From an uncultured Flavobacteriaceae bacterium (GTDB taxonomy: Bacteria > Bacteroidota > Bacteroidia > Flavobacteriales > Flavobacteriaceae): a stretch of DNA of 64,000 nucleotides. The position numbers were made by a program, and so were the translations under genes. A model generated the notes under the pieces. The model saw only the letters and a list, made by a program, of their open reading frames with translations, was not told the origin of the DNA and did no database searches. This document shows, one piece after another, positions 56,837 through 64,000 of this stretch; within the stretch, counting starts at the first letter, position 1, and every line of letters begins with the position of its first letter. The stretch covers positions 405,766 to 469,765 of the forward strand of contig CANKUU010000001.1 in the NCBI GenBank assembly GCA_947486785.1. The letters run 5' to 3'.

Positions 56837-57730
56837 TTAGTTTAAGCTAAAAAGTATGCTTAAGGCTTTTTCTAAATCATTTTTTTCAATAAAGGATAAT
56901 GCATATTGATGTAATGCCTTCCGCTGCAAGTTGGTGTCATTTTGAGCTAAAATATGCTTCATTTTCTCTGATTCTTTTTCTTTGGCAACCATTTCATCTG
57001 ATGGTATACCGGCCATATTACCCAATCTACCTAAATGATTGCCATTTAAAACGGTGCTTTTTAAAACATGGTTGGGTAACGCATCTACCCCTATACCTTT
57101 GTTAAAAATAGGTTTCGGAATTTCAAAGAGTGCATCACCATTTGCTCTACAATACCAACTCTCACCCATTCTGGCAACCAAATCGAGTTTTAGGGTGTCT
57201 AAATCTCCGTTTTCATTTAAGAAATGTTCGTTAATGTGAATGCGTTTTACTCTTGAAATTACAAGATTTCCTGCGCCTCCTTCTTGCCCTAATTCTATTA
57301 CTTGGTCTACAGTACATTCAAAAGAAACTGGGGCTTCACCTACTCGGGGTGGTTTAACAATATCAGAAGGTATTTGTGAAAATCCTGCTTTTATAAATTC
57401 ATTTACACCTTGTTCATATTCTGTACTTGATAAAGACATTTGTTCAACAATAGCATAATTTACAATATTTATTACTACTTCCTGCTGCTTTTTTACATTT
57501 TCAAAAGTATGTTTAGTAGTATTATCTCTGCCTCTTCTTGCTGGCGAGAAAATCATAATTGGCGGGTTGGCGCTAAATACGTTGAAAAAGCTAAACGGAC
57601 TAAGGTTAACTTGCCCATCGTCATCAATAGTACTTGCTAGTGCAATGGGCCGTGGAGCCACAGCAGAAAGTAGAATTTTATGTAGTTCGGCTGTTTTTAA
57701 TGATTTTGGGTCTACAGTTTTAATAGCCAT
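56837..57730 (-). CDS. flavin reductase-like FMN-binding protein
   Basis: 297 residues. The N-terminal 200 residues form the FMN-binding split barrel of the flavin reductase-like family (SAVAPRPIALAST, SPFSFFNVFSANPP, VVINIV). The C-terminal helical tail is specific to this subgroup. It overlaps fahA by 1 nt and precedes scoA by 9 nt. No step of homogentisate breakdown needs it, so its role in this operon is unclear. Confidence 0.88.
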   Translation of the reverse strand: MAIKTVDPKSLKTAELHKILLSAVAPRPIALASTIDDDGQVNLSPFSFFNVFSANPPIMIFSPARRGRDNTTKHTFENVKKQQEVVINIVNYAIVEQMSLSSTEYEQGVNEFIKAGFSQIPSDIVKPPRVGEAPVSFECTVDQVIELGQEGGAGNLVISRVKRIHINEHFLNENGDLDTLKLDLVARMGESWYCRANGDALFEIPKPIFNKGIGVDALPNHVLKSTVLNGNHLGRLGNMAGIPSDEMVAKEKESEKMKHILAQNDTNLQRKALHQYALSFIEKNDLEKALSILFSLN

Positions 57731-58980
57731 TAGTTACTTTTTACAGGTAGTATTTTTGCTCGAACCTCACCAAATCCTACGCGGATGTCACCTTTTTTAG
57801 AATATCCACGAATAATTACCGTATCGTTATCATCTATAAATTTTCGCTCAGAACCATCTTTAAGTGTTACGGGATTTTTTCCACCCCAGGTAAGTTCTAA
57901 CATTGAACCATAAGAATCTTTCGATTTTCCGCTTATGGTACCTGAAGCCATCATATCGCCTACATTTATATTGCAACCATTCATGGTATGATGCGTTAAC
58001 TGCTGCGCCATATTCCAATACATATATTTAAAATTAGAATTAGAAACAACTGTTTCTTCTTTGTTTTCTGGTTGAATAGCTACCTCAAGGTTGATGTCAA
58101 AATTTTTATCTCCAGAAAATTCTAAATAGGGTAAAACCGCAGGGTCTTGGTTTGGTCCTGGCACTCTAAAAGGATCTAAGGCCTCCATAGTTACAATCCA
58201 AGGTGAAATATGCGAGGCAAAGCTTTTTGCTAAAAAAGGACCTAGGGGTACATATTCCCATTTTTGAACATCTCGAGCAGACCAATCATTCAGCAATACT
58301 TTACCAAAAATGTAATTTTCGGCATTTGAGGTACTTAGGGTATTTCCTAATGCTGTGTTTTTACCGATTATAAAACCCATTTCTAGTTCAAAGTCTACTC
58401 TTTTTGATGGCCCATAAATAGGGTTTTCTGCATTAGGAGGCATAGTTTGCCCCATTGGACGGTGCACATCGTGTCCACTTACTGTAATTGAAGACGCTCT
58501 ACCGTGGTAGCCTACAGGAAGGTGTTTCCAATTTGGCATTAAGGCCTTATCTGGATCTCTGAACATAGTGCCAACATTTGTGGCATGCTCAATACTTGAG
58601 TAAAAATCGGTATAGTCTCTAATGAATACAGGCAAGTGAAGCGTTGCATCTTTTTGTGGTATTAGAACAGAGGGATGCTCTTTTAAAACAGAGGTATCGT
58701 TACAAAGTTCTTTTTGAATAAGATTACGAACAGCATTAGTTTTCGATTTTCCTAAATCTATAAAAGCGTTTAAATAGGTATTAGTAAAAACACTTTTGTC
58801 AATATTTAGGGGGTCAAAAAGACCAGTATCGGCAACTTTAGATAAATCTAGAATATGATCTCCAATCGCTATTGCTACTCTTTTTGCTGCATTTTTATCA
58901 GAAAAAATGCCGAAAGGAATGTTATGAATTGAAAAGTCAGAATTTTCAGGTATTGTTACCCAACAATTAGTATTTGTCAT
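57730..58980 (-). CDS. fahA: fumarylacetoacetase
   Basis: 416 residues, the length of true FahA (not short FAH-family paralogues). IRDYTDFYSSIEHATNVG (catalytic His), FRDPDKALMPNWKHLPVGYHGRASS, the metal ligands in VDFELEMGFIIG and the LLNDWSARDVQKWEYVPLGPF segment are all intact. It hydrolyses fumarylacetoacetate to fumarate and acetoacetate. It starts 12 nt after hmgA and is followed by the flavin-reductase gene with a 1-nt overlap. Confidence 0.98.
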   Translation of the reverse strand: MTNTNCWVTIPENSDFSIHNIPFGIFSDKNAAKRVAIAIGDHILDLSKVADTGLFDPLNIDKSVFTNTYLNAFIDLGKSKTNAVRNLIQKELCNDTSVLKEHPSVLIPQKDATLHLPVFIRDYTDFYSSIEHATNVGTMFRDPDKALMPNWKHLPVGYHGRASSITVSGHDVHRPMGQTMPPNAENPIYGPSKRVDFELEMGFIIGKNTALGNTLSTSNAENYIFGKVLLNDWSARDVQKWEYVPLGPFLAKSFASHISPWIVTMEALDPFRVPGPNQDPAVLPYLEFSGDKNFDINLEVAIQPENKEETVVSNSNFKYMYWNMAQQLTHHTMNGCNINVGDMMASGTISGKSKDSYGSMLELTWGGKNPVTLKDGSERKFIDDNDTVIIRGYSKKGDIRVGFGEVRAKILPVKSN

Positions 58981-58992
58981 ATGTTCTGCTAC

Positions 58993-60159
58993 TTAGTGGT
59001 TTTCTTCTAACCAAGATTTATAATAGTTTTTATCGGCAATTTGTATTGCTTCTTCTGTTAATTTTAATGGTTTAAATGTGTCTACCATTACCGCTAATTC
59101 TTCGGTTTTTACTTTTCCAATACTACGTTCAACAGCACCTGGGTGCGGACCGTGAGGAATACCAGCCGGATGTAGCGAAATATCACCAGCCGAGATATCA
59201 TTACGACTCATAAAATCTCCGTCAACGTAGTATAGTACTTCATCACTATCAATATTGCTATGATTGTAAGGCGCAGGAATTCCGTCAGGGTGATAATCGT
59301 ATAAACGGGGTACAAAACTGCAAATTACAAAAGCACTTGTTTCAAAGGTTTGGTGTACTGGTGGCGGTTGATGTATTCTACCGGTTATAGGTTCAAAATC
59401 ATGAATTGATAATGCATATGGGTAATTGTAGCCATCATAACCTACAACATCAAAAGGATGTGACGCATAAACCATATCAAAAATATCGCCTTGCTTTTTC
59501 ACTTTAAGCAAAAAATCGCCTTTTTCATCATGAGTTTCTATTTCTTGCGGTTGGCGAATATCTCGTTCGCAAAAAGGAGAATGCTCTAAAAGTTGCCCAA
59601 ACCAATTACGGTATCTTTTTGGGGTGTAAATTGGATGAAATGATTCTACAATAAAGAGCCGATTGTCTTCGGTGTCAAAATCTATCGTATAAATCATTCC
59701 CCTGGGAACTACTAAATAATCACCATAGCTAAAGTTTAGATTACCCATGTGGGTGCGTAGTTTTCCAGTTCCTTTATGAATAAAGATAACTTCGTCTGCG
59801 TCAGCATTTTTAAAGAAGTAACCTTTTTGAGATGCATTTGGAGCCGCCAAAATAATATTGCAATCACTATTAGTTAGTATGGTTTTTCGGCTCTGTAAAT
59901 AGTCACTCTCTGGTTTTATTTGAAAACCGCTAAGCTTATAGGATTGAATACTATTCTCGTTTGCAATTTTAGGGGCAACGGAATATTTCTTTTTAATTTC
60001 TTTAACCTGCGTTGGCGGGTGTTCATGATAAAGATTTGAAGACATGCCATCAAAGCCAATGGTACCAAAAAGCTGCTCAGAATATAATTTGCCATTAGGT
60101 TTTCTAAATTGTGTGTGTCGTTTATGAGGTATTTTACCCAGTTTGTGATAGAAAGGCAT
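58993..60159 (-). CDS. hmgA: homogentisate 1,2-dioxygenase
   Basis: 388 residues from the chosen ATG at 60159 (MPFYHKLGKIPHKRHTQF). A longer frame to 60213 would start inside the operator palindrome, and the predicted transcript begins near 60173, so the shorter start is favoured. Cupin-fold iron site residues appear in PYNHSNIDSDEVLYY and GIPHGPHPG. It opens homogentisate to maleylacetoacetate. First gene of the operon hmgA-fahA-flavin reductase-scoA-scoB. No maleylacetoacetate isomerase or 4-HPPD gene is in the window. Confidence 0.95.
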   Translation of the reverse strand: MPFYHKLGKIPHKRHTQFRKPNGKLYSEQLFGTIGFDGMSSNLYHEHPPTQVKEIKKKYSVAPKIANENSIQSYKLSGFQIKPESDYLQSRKTILTNSDCNIILAAPNASQKGYFFKNADADEVIFIHKGTGKLRTHMGNLNFSYGDYLVVPRGMIYTIDFDTEDNRLFIVESFHPIYTPKRYRNWFGQLLEHSPFCERDIRQPQEIETHDEKGDFLLKVKKQGDIFDMVYASHPFDVVGYDGYNYPYALSIHDFEPITGRIHQPPPVHQTFETSAFVICSFVPRLYDYHPDGIPAPYNHSNIDSDEVLYYVDGDFMSRNDISAGDISLHPAGIPHGPHPGAVERSIGKVKTEELAVMVDTFKPLKLTEEAIQIADKNYYKSWLEENH

Positions 60160-60179
60160 AATTATTAATTTTTGTCTTT

Positions 60180-60210
60180 CAAATATAAACATTTGTTGAT
60201 GTAAAATCAA
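60180..60210 (-). promoter_or_regulatory. promoter of the homogentisate operon
   Basis: On the minus strand, TTG (60208-60210) and TATATTTG (60180-60187) are separated by 20 nt, matching the flavobacterial -33/-7 consensus. The TetR-type palindrome occupies the spacer. Predicted leader is about 14 nt. Confidence 0.7.
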
Positions 60211-60220
60211 CAAATATTTA
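60186..60220. promoter_or_regulatory. probable TetR operator palindrome
   Basis: Inverted repeat with perfect 10-bp arms (ATTTGTTGAT at 60191, ATCAACAAAT at 60206) around 5 nt; after one mismatch it extends four more bp on each side, giving 15-bp arms. It lies between hmgA and the divergent tetR gene and overlaps the hmgA promoter, as expected for a TetR repressor site. Confidence 0.75.
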
Positions 60221-60292
60221 TTAATTTCAGTCGCTGTATTATTTTTGCGCTAGGCAATGGAATTAATTTTTATTATTTCGGATAAGTAACTT

Positions 60293-60874
60293 ATGAATTT
60301 AGGCTCTAAAAAAGAAGCGTTTTTACAAACGTCATTACAACTTATACATGAAAAGGGTTTTAAAGCAACTACCATGCGTGATATAGCAGAGCGCATGAAT
60401 TTTGATGTTTCAAACAGTTACAACTACATTAGATCAAAACAAGATATATTAGAGCTTTTTCTATTTCGTACTTCTGAAGAGTTTCATCATGCAATTGATA
60501 ATATTTTAGACTCCAACTATGCATCCGACGAAAAATTAAAGCAAGTTATTTCTGCTCATATTCAGGTGGCAGCAAAAAAACCTTTGGAAGTTGCTTTAAT
60601 GGTAAATGAGTGGCGTAATTTAAAGGAGCCAAAATATAGTTCGTATGTGGAGCTACGTGTGCTTTATGAGAAAAAGATGGCTAAATTACTTCGCGAAGGT
60701 GTAAAATCTGGAAAATTTAAAGAGATGAATATTAAAATTGCTACCGCATTAATCTTATCCTCAATTCGTTGGTTATATGATTCATATACCGATGAAAATA
60801 GTGCTTTAAATCCTGTAGAGTTAGAACGTGAAATTGTTGGGCTAGTCTTTAATGGGGTACTTCTTAAACATTAA
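60293..60874 (+). CDS. TetR/AcrR-family transcriptional regulator
   Basis: 193 residues with an N-terminal TetR helix-turn-helix (FLQTSLQLIHEKGFKATTMRDIAERMNFDVSNSYNYIRSKQDILELF) and an all-helical ligand domain. It is divergent from hmgA, and a strong palindrome sits between them; it probably represses the homogentisate operon in the absence of a pathway metabolite or acyl-CoA. Ligand unknown. A 9-bp hairpin overlaps its stop codon (60871-60903), without a T-run. Confidence 0.93.
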   Translation: MNLGSKKEAFLQTSLQLIHEKGFKATTMRDIAERMNFDVSNSYNYIRSKQDILELFLFRTSEEFHHAIDNILDSNYASDEKLKQVISAHIQVAAKKPLEVALMVNEWRNLKEPKYSSYVELRVLYEKKMAKLLREGVKSGKFKEMNIKIATALILSSIRWLYDSYTDENSALNPVELEREIVGLVFNGVLLKH

Positions 60875-61368
60875 CTATCTTGATGGTTTACGTTGATAGT
60901 TAAATGCGTTATTCATTTTATTTGGTTACTAACGCTTTTTAAATTTAAATCTAGCTCTTTAAAGGAGAATTATTTTTTTAACCATTAAAAACCTCTTTTT
61001 TAACCATTAAAAACCTTTGTTTTTCGTGAGGTTTTTTTGTTTTTTTTATTATGTAAATCATTTATAACAAGTGGTTTGTGTGTATTTGTGGTATTTTGTC
61101 GATTGCTCATTAATTCGTGCAATTTAACTTCTGAAATCTTCGTTGTTTAGGTATTAAAATACAAGAGATAAGTTTTATTTTTTTATTTCTAGTTTAGGGC
61201 AGATCTGAAATATGTGTCTTAGTTAGATAAGGCACAAAAACAGTATTGTTTAAGGTTGCATAAAACAATTTTTCTTAACCTTATTTTTAAAGGCAACCTA
61301 AATGGTCATCAATCAAAACTCAATAATGAATTATCATAAGCAACATATAACCAGCGTAGACTAGCGAA
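60875..61368. other. non-coding region with duplicated terminator arm
   Basis: No gene in 494 nt. It holds a tandem repeat: a 21-bp unit (starts TTTTTTAACCATTAAAAACC) at 60974-60994 and 60996-61016. The second copy's AAAAACCT pairs with AGGTTTTT at 61029-61036 to make a terminator-like hairpin with a T-run. The rest is AT-rich and unstructured. Confidence 0.55.
61009..61040 (+). terminator. terminator-like hairpin downstream of tetR
   Basis: 8-bp stem (AAAAACCT/AGGTTTTT) with a 12-nt loop and a T-run; it lies 135 nt past the tetR stop. An upstream copy of the left arm at 60987-60994 could compete. Confidence 0.5.
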
Positions 61369-61746
61369 ATGTATAAAAAAGATAAAATATACAGACTAAG
61401 TGATGCTGAAAGATTAAAGCACTACAATATTAACTATGATATTGATAGGTTTGAATTTATGTCTTTATCAGATACTTTCTTTGAAAAAGTACTTAATAAA
61501 GTGCAAGATGCTATGACTAATTATGTTGGGCAAAAGCCTTACAGTTTAAATTGGGAAGAAATTATAGCTGAATATATTCAAGTGGGTCAAAGTGATGTTC
61601 CGCATTTTGCATCGCAGTATGTTTTTGCGAAGTTTTTATTGGAAGGCCGATCTCATGAAAAAAAAATGATGCAAGAAATGTATTTAGAGATTGTAGCGGT
61701 CATTATTTCAAAAATTGAGCGAGGTATTTTGCCTACCCGACTATAA
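61369..61746 (+). CDS. hypothetical protein (125 residues)
   Basis: Soluble, mainly helical, no signal peptide and no motif I recognise. Features are a Tyr/Asp-rich N-terminus (YNINYDIDRFEF) and an amphipathic C-terminal half (FAKFLLEGRSHEKKMMQEMYLEIVAVIISKIERGI). Codon use looks like that of the neighbours. It stands alone between two long non-coding stretches. Confidence 0.65.
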   Translation: MYKKDKIYRLSDAERLKHYNINYDIDRFEFMSLSDTFFEKVLNKVQDAMTNYVGQKPYSLNWEEIIAEYIQVGQSDVPHFASQYVFAKFLLEGRSHEKKMMQEMYLEIVAVIISKIERGILPTRL

Positions 61747-62139
61747 ATTTTTGTGGTTGCTGTCTTTTAAAAATAGACTTTTATTCTTAAATAAATACCT
61801 AAAATTTATCTATTAAAGTGGCTCCTTAAAGCGATTTAACAATAGGCTCTTTGAAAAAAACTGCTGGCATACCTTTGAGATGAACCCTGTTTTAAGTCAA
61901 AAATCTACTTGAGACCCTTAACCCCATTATAGCTGAATACATACTTTTGTTTTTAAAGAATCTTTTAAATTACATTATTGCGGTAACGATTAGTATAAAA
62001 TTATTCTAATTTCTTAATAAGGCTACATCTTCGTTAAACTATAAATAATAGAAATGGAAATAGTTTAGATATTAAGTTTTAATTCTTATATTTTTGCATA
62101 AGTATTTATGATCATAAGAAGAAACTTTAAAACTGAACG
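61747..62139. other. non-coding region between two hypothetical genes
   Basis: 393 nt without a gene. A TATTTTTG -7-like element at 62089-62096 may serve the next gene; no well-spaced TTG was found. Otherwise nothing recognisable. Confidence 0.4.
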
Positions 62140-62433
62140 ATGCAATTTGAAAAGCTAAAGAACAGTATAAGATTGACCAGTAAAAAACTGGGACTTTCTG
62201 AAATGGAATTGTTAGAAGATCTAAAGGAAAGTATTCAGGAAGATCAAATTATGGCCTTCAAAAGAGATTTAAAAGCAGGAAAAACTAGCGTAAATAAAAT
62301 AGCAAAAATTTTAAAAATATCTCCGAAACGACTTTATCGTATTTATCGTTCAAAAGGGGTAAAGTTTGTAAAATATAATAAGGAAAAACCAAAAGACACT
62401 CAGCAGGCTGATGATGTTAAGAAAGTAGATTAG
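62140..62433 (+). CDS. small protein with putative helix-turn-helix
   Basis: 97 residues, strongly basic. The segment GKTSVNKIAKILKISPKRLYRIYRSKGV (about 47-74) has the spacing of a helix-turn-helix, like the end of Fis or resolvase-type domains. The tail is Lys/Asp/Gln-rich. It may be a small DNA-binding regulator; family not recognised. Confidence 0.65.
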   Translation: MQFEKLKNSIRLTSKKLGLSEMELLEDLKESIQEDQIMAFKRDLKAGKTSVNKIAKILKISPKRLYRIYRSKGVKFVKYNKEKPKDTQQADDVKKVD

Positions 62434-62988
62434 GTATACAAAATACATCCTATCAATACGCTTATATTTTAGAAATTTAGGCACATCAATGTTCTCGTTT
62501 TGTATTTCACTTATTATCGCTTTTTTTAATGCGTAAAACTCCGTTCTAAAGTGTTTGTTAGGCTTGTGATTTAATGATGAACTTTAAGCATTCTAATTAT
62601 TTTTGTTTAATTCATTTTATCTTTTGCTGAAAAAACCAAGTACAAGGTTTAATACATTCTATACTATTACTTTTTAGCTACACTTATCTATAGTTAATGC
62701 CTATTTTATTTTAATTAAGTTACCTTTAACATCTTTGCTACTTTAAGATCTTTTTACACTTATTCATCGTTGAGCTGACTCATTTTTGTATTAATTAGCG
62801 TGTAAAAAAACACCTAGTAAATTAATTCGCTACAATTTAGTAATAGCGCTTATATGTCCGGATAGAAGGCTTTATTTAAGCAGAATATTTATTTTGGTTT
62901 TAAGAACATGGTAAGGTTTTAAAAGTTGTTTTAACATAATTATTGTGCTTTTACAGGGTGGGGTAGAGGCTAAAACAAAATAGATTGG
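62434..62988. other. long non-coding region
   Basis: 555 nt with no open frame worth reporting and no strong hairpin. TTTTTACAC near 62754 and GTGTAAAAA near 62801 form a distant inverted pair of doubtful meaning. It could hold a small RNA or be decayed coding DNA; nothing decides. Confidence 0.4.
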
Positions 62989-63651
62989 ATGAATTTTTTT
63001 AGAAAATTATTAGGAAATCAAAAGACGCCCATTCAAAATGAGTTTAGCCAAGAAGATTTTGAGATTAACTTTGAGCTAAAATTAAAGGGACTTGAGAATG
63101 TACTAGGTGATATGCATGAGCTTGTAGGGCATGCTATTATTCCTTTTGATGTTGGTGGTACTGTAGATATGTATTATTTTTCTAAGCATATTGAAGGTAC
63201 GGGTTTCGCTACAATGGAGCTGCTAAAACCTGATGGAACAGGACCTTTGGAAAATCGATTGGGTACCTATGAGCTTATAGCTTTTACAAAGTATGATATT
63301 GATGCTGATGATGAAACTACGGTGCTATTTCGTAAAATTGAAAGACAAGCGTGTAGTTTTTTAACAGCAATTAGCCGTTTCTCTTCTCAGGCAATTTTAA
63401 ACCCAAACGAAACAATTGAAATACCTAATCTTGATGATGATGAAGACACCTGTTTAATTTTTGATAGGTATACGCCAAATGATGCGAAATTTTTTATCGG
63501 AAAAAGAGAACATCATTTGCTGCTTTGTATGCAAATTTTTAGAAGTGAAATGGTGTTTGCAAGGCTAAATGGTAGCGAAGAATTATTCAAAATTTTAAAG
63601 GCAAAACAAATTTATCCTTACAGCGATCTAGATAGAGAACCAGCAGTATAA
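62989..63651 (+). CDS. hypothetical protein, possibly SUFU-domain-like
   Basis: 220 residues, acidic and soluble. HAIIPFDVGGTVDMYYFSKH, FATMELLKPDG and YELIAFTKYDID resemble the order of beta strands in bacterial suppressor-of-fused (SUFU) proteins, which often act as immunity proteins for toxins. The match is weak, and no toxin gene is adjacent within the window. C-terminal part (EHHLLLCMQIFRSEM) is compatible. Confidence 0.6.
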   Translation: MNFFRKLLGNQKTPIQNEFSQEDFEINFELKLKGLENVLGDMHELVGHAIIPFDVGGTVDMYYFSKHIEGTGFATMELLKPDGTGPLENRLGTYELIAFTKYDIDADDETTVLFRKIERQACSFLTAISRFSSQAILNPNETIEIPNLDDDEDTCLIFDRYTPNDAKFFIGKREHHLLLCMQIFRSEMVFARLNGSEELFKILKAKQIYPYSDLDREPAV

Positions 63652-64000
63652 ATGCGTTTTAACGAATTTTAAAATTATTTTAAAGTAGCGGGGTTTTAGT
63701 ATTGCCATGATATGACAGTGTACAGTTGTTGTAGTTTATGTTTAGTGGTTTAAAATTTTTAAACCGAATTTCGCTCTAATAGTGTTGCTGATTTTTTATT
63801 TGGGTTTTAAAAGCCTTGTTGCTTTTAAATAAGGCAGTAATTACGATTTAGTTAAGGGTATGTTTTATTAGTTAGAGGCTAAAATAGCGCGTAAAGTGAA
63901 CAACCGAACTTTAAAACCCCGTTTTATTAACCTGAGTTCGACTTAAGAAATTTGTTTTTTTAACATAGAAAAAGTAGAATATTTAGTATATTAAAGTAAT
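63652..64000. other. non-coding region at the right edge
   Basis: 349 nt without a gene. Two AT-rich palindromes: 63747-63765 (9-bp arms GGTTTAAAA/TTTTAAACC) and 63806-63829 (9-bp arms TTTAAAAGC/GCTTTTAAA, 6-nt loop). Either could be a terminator for the preceding gene, though neither has a long T-run. Confidence 0.4.

Overview
The window reads as chromosomal DNA of a member of the Flavobacteriaceae (Bacteroidetes), probably a marine one. DNA is AT-rich. Shine-Dalgarno sequences are generally absent. Several starts are preceded by the Bacteroidetes promoter type (TTG about 20 nt before TAnnTTTG). Lineage markers include the gliding/type IX secretion genes gldKLMN, a cluster encoding a HYC_CC_PP-type protein and a TonB receptor, an MG2-type surface-protein remnant, and the gene order mreBCD-PBP2-rodA. 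I see no insertion sequence, prophage, CRISPR array or rRNA. There is one tRNA, tRNA-Arg(UCU).

Layout. 1-2.8 kb: 3' part of a dipeptidyl-peptidase IV-like peptidase and a POT-type peptide transporter, a natural pair for extracellular peptide use. 2.8-8 kb (minus): ComEC-like protein, NlpC/P60 lipoprotein, lpxB, a small membrane protein and surE. 8.2-10.3 kb: Prc/CtpA-like tail-specific protease. 10.6-14.1 kb: a probable type II restriction-modification operon, a C5-cytosine methyltransferase carrying an integrase-like arm-DNA-binding domain, coupled by GTGA to an MvaI/BcnI-like endonuclease. 14.4-16.5 kb: msrA/msrB and a DNA/RNA non-specific nuclease. 16.5-24.4 kb (minus): rod-shape and cell-wall operon mreB-mreC-mreD-PBP2-rodA, purH and a GAF/fRMsr-like protein. 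24.5-30.4 kb: a lipoprotein, then a four-gene cysteine-motif metal cluster (HYC_CC_PP, HMA+MauE-like, TonB receptor, secreted HMA), then a decayed MG2-type gene. 30.4-37.4 kb (minus): groES-groEL, secG, a TPR-like protein, lptE, a sigma-54 activator and miaB. 37.6-49.4 kb: LVIVD lipoprotein, topA, a degenerate ureohydrolase-fold protein, gldKLMN, an FAD oxidoreductase and a DUF983 protein. 49.4-55.4 kb: ABC-F ATPase, two adjacent exported proteins sharing a C-terminal motif (one with LRRs), a CPXCG protein, an SDR + FAH-family pair and tRNA-Arg. 55.4-60.9 kb: a tyrosine/homogentisate catabolic operon (hmgA-fahA-flavin reductase-scoA-scoB, minus) divergent from a TetR regulator. 61-64 kb: sparsely coding, with three small or orphan genes, one possibly SUFU-like.

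How they work together. Homogentisate is opened by HmgA. FahA makes fumarate and acetoacetate, and ScoAB activates acetoacetate to acetoacetyl-CoA. The TetR gene very probably controls this through a palindrome lying between the -33 and -7 elements of the hmgA promoter. GldKLMN form the ring and motor core of the type IX secretion and gliding machine. The metal cluster encodes a receptor, a periplasmic HMA protein and a membrane HMA/MauE-like protein whose Cys motifs could form a relay for a soft metal, probably copper (inference). The most unusual item is the restriction-modification operon. Its methyltransferase has a foreign N-terminal DNA-binding domain and a roughly 190-residue insertion, and a set of competing inverted repeats lies upstream, which would fit autoregulation by the methyltransferase as described for M.SsoII-like enzymes.
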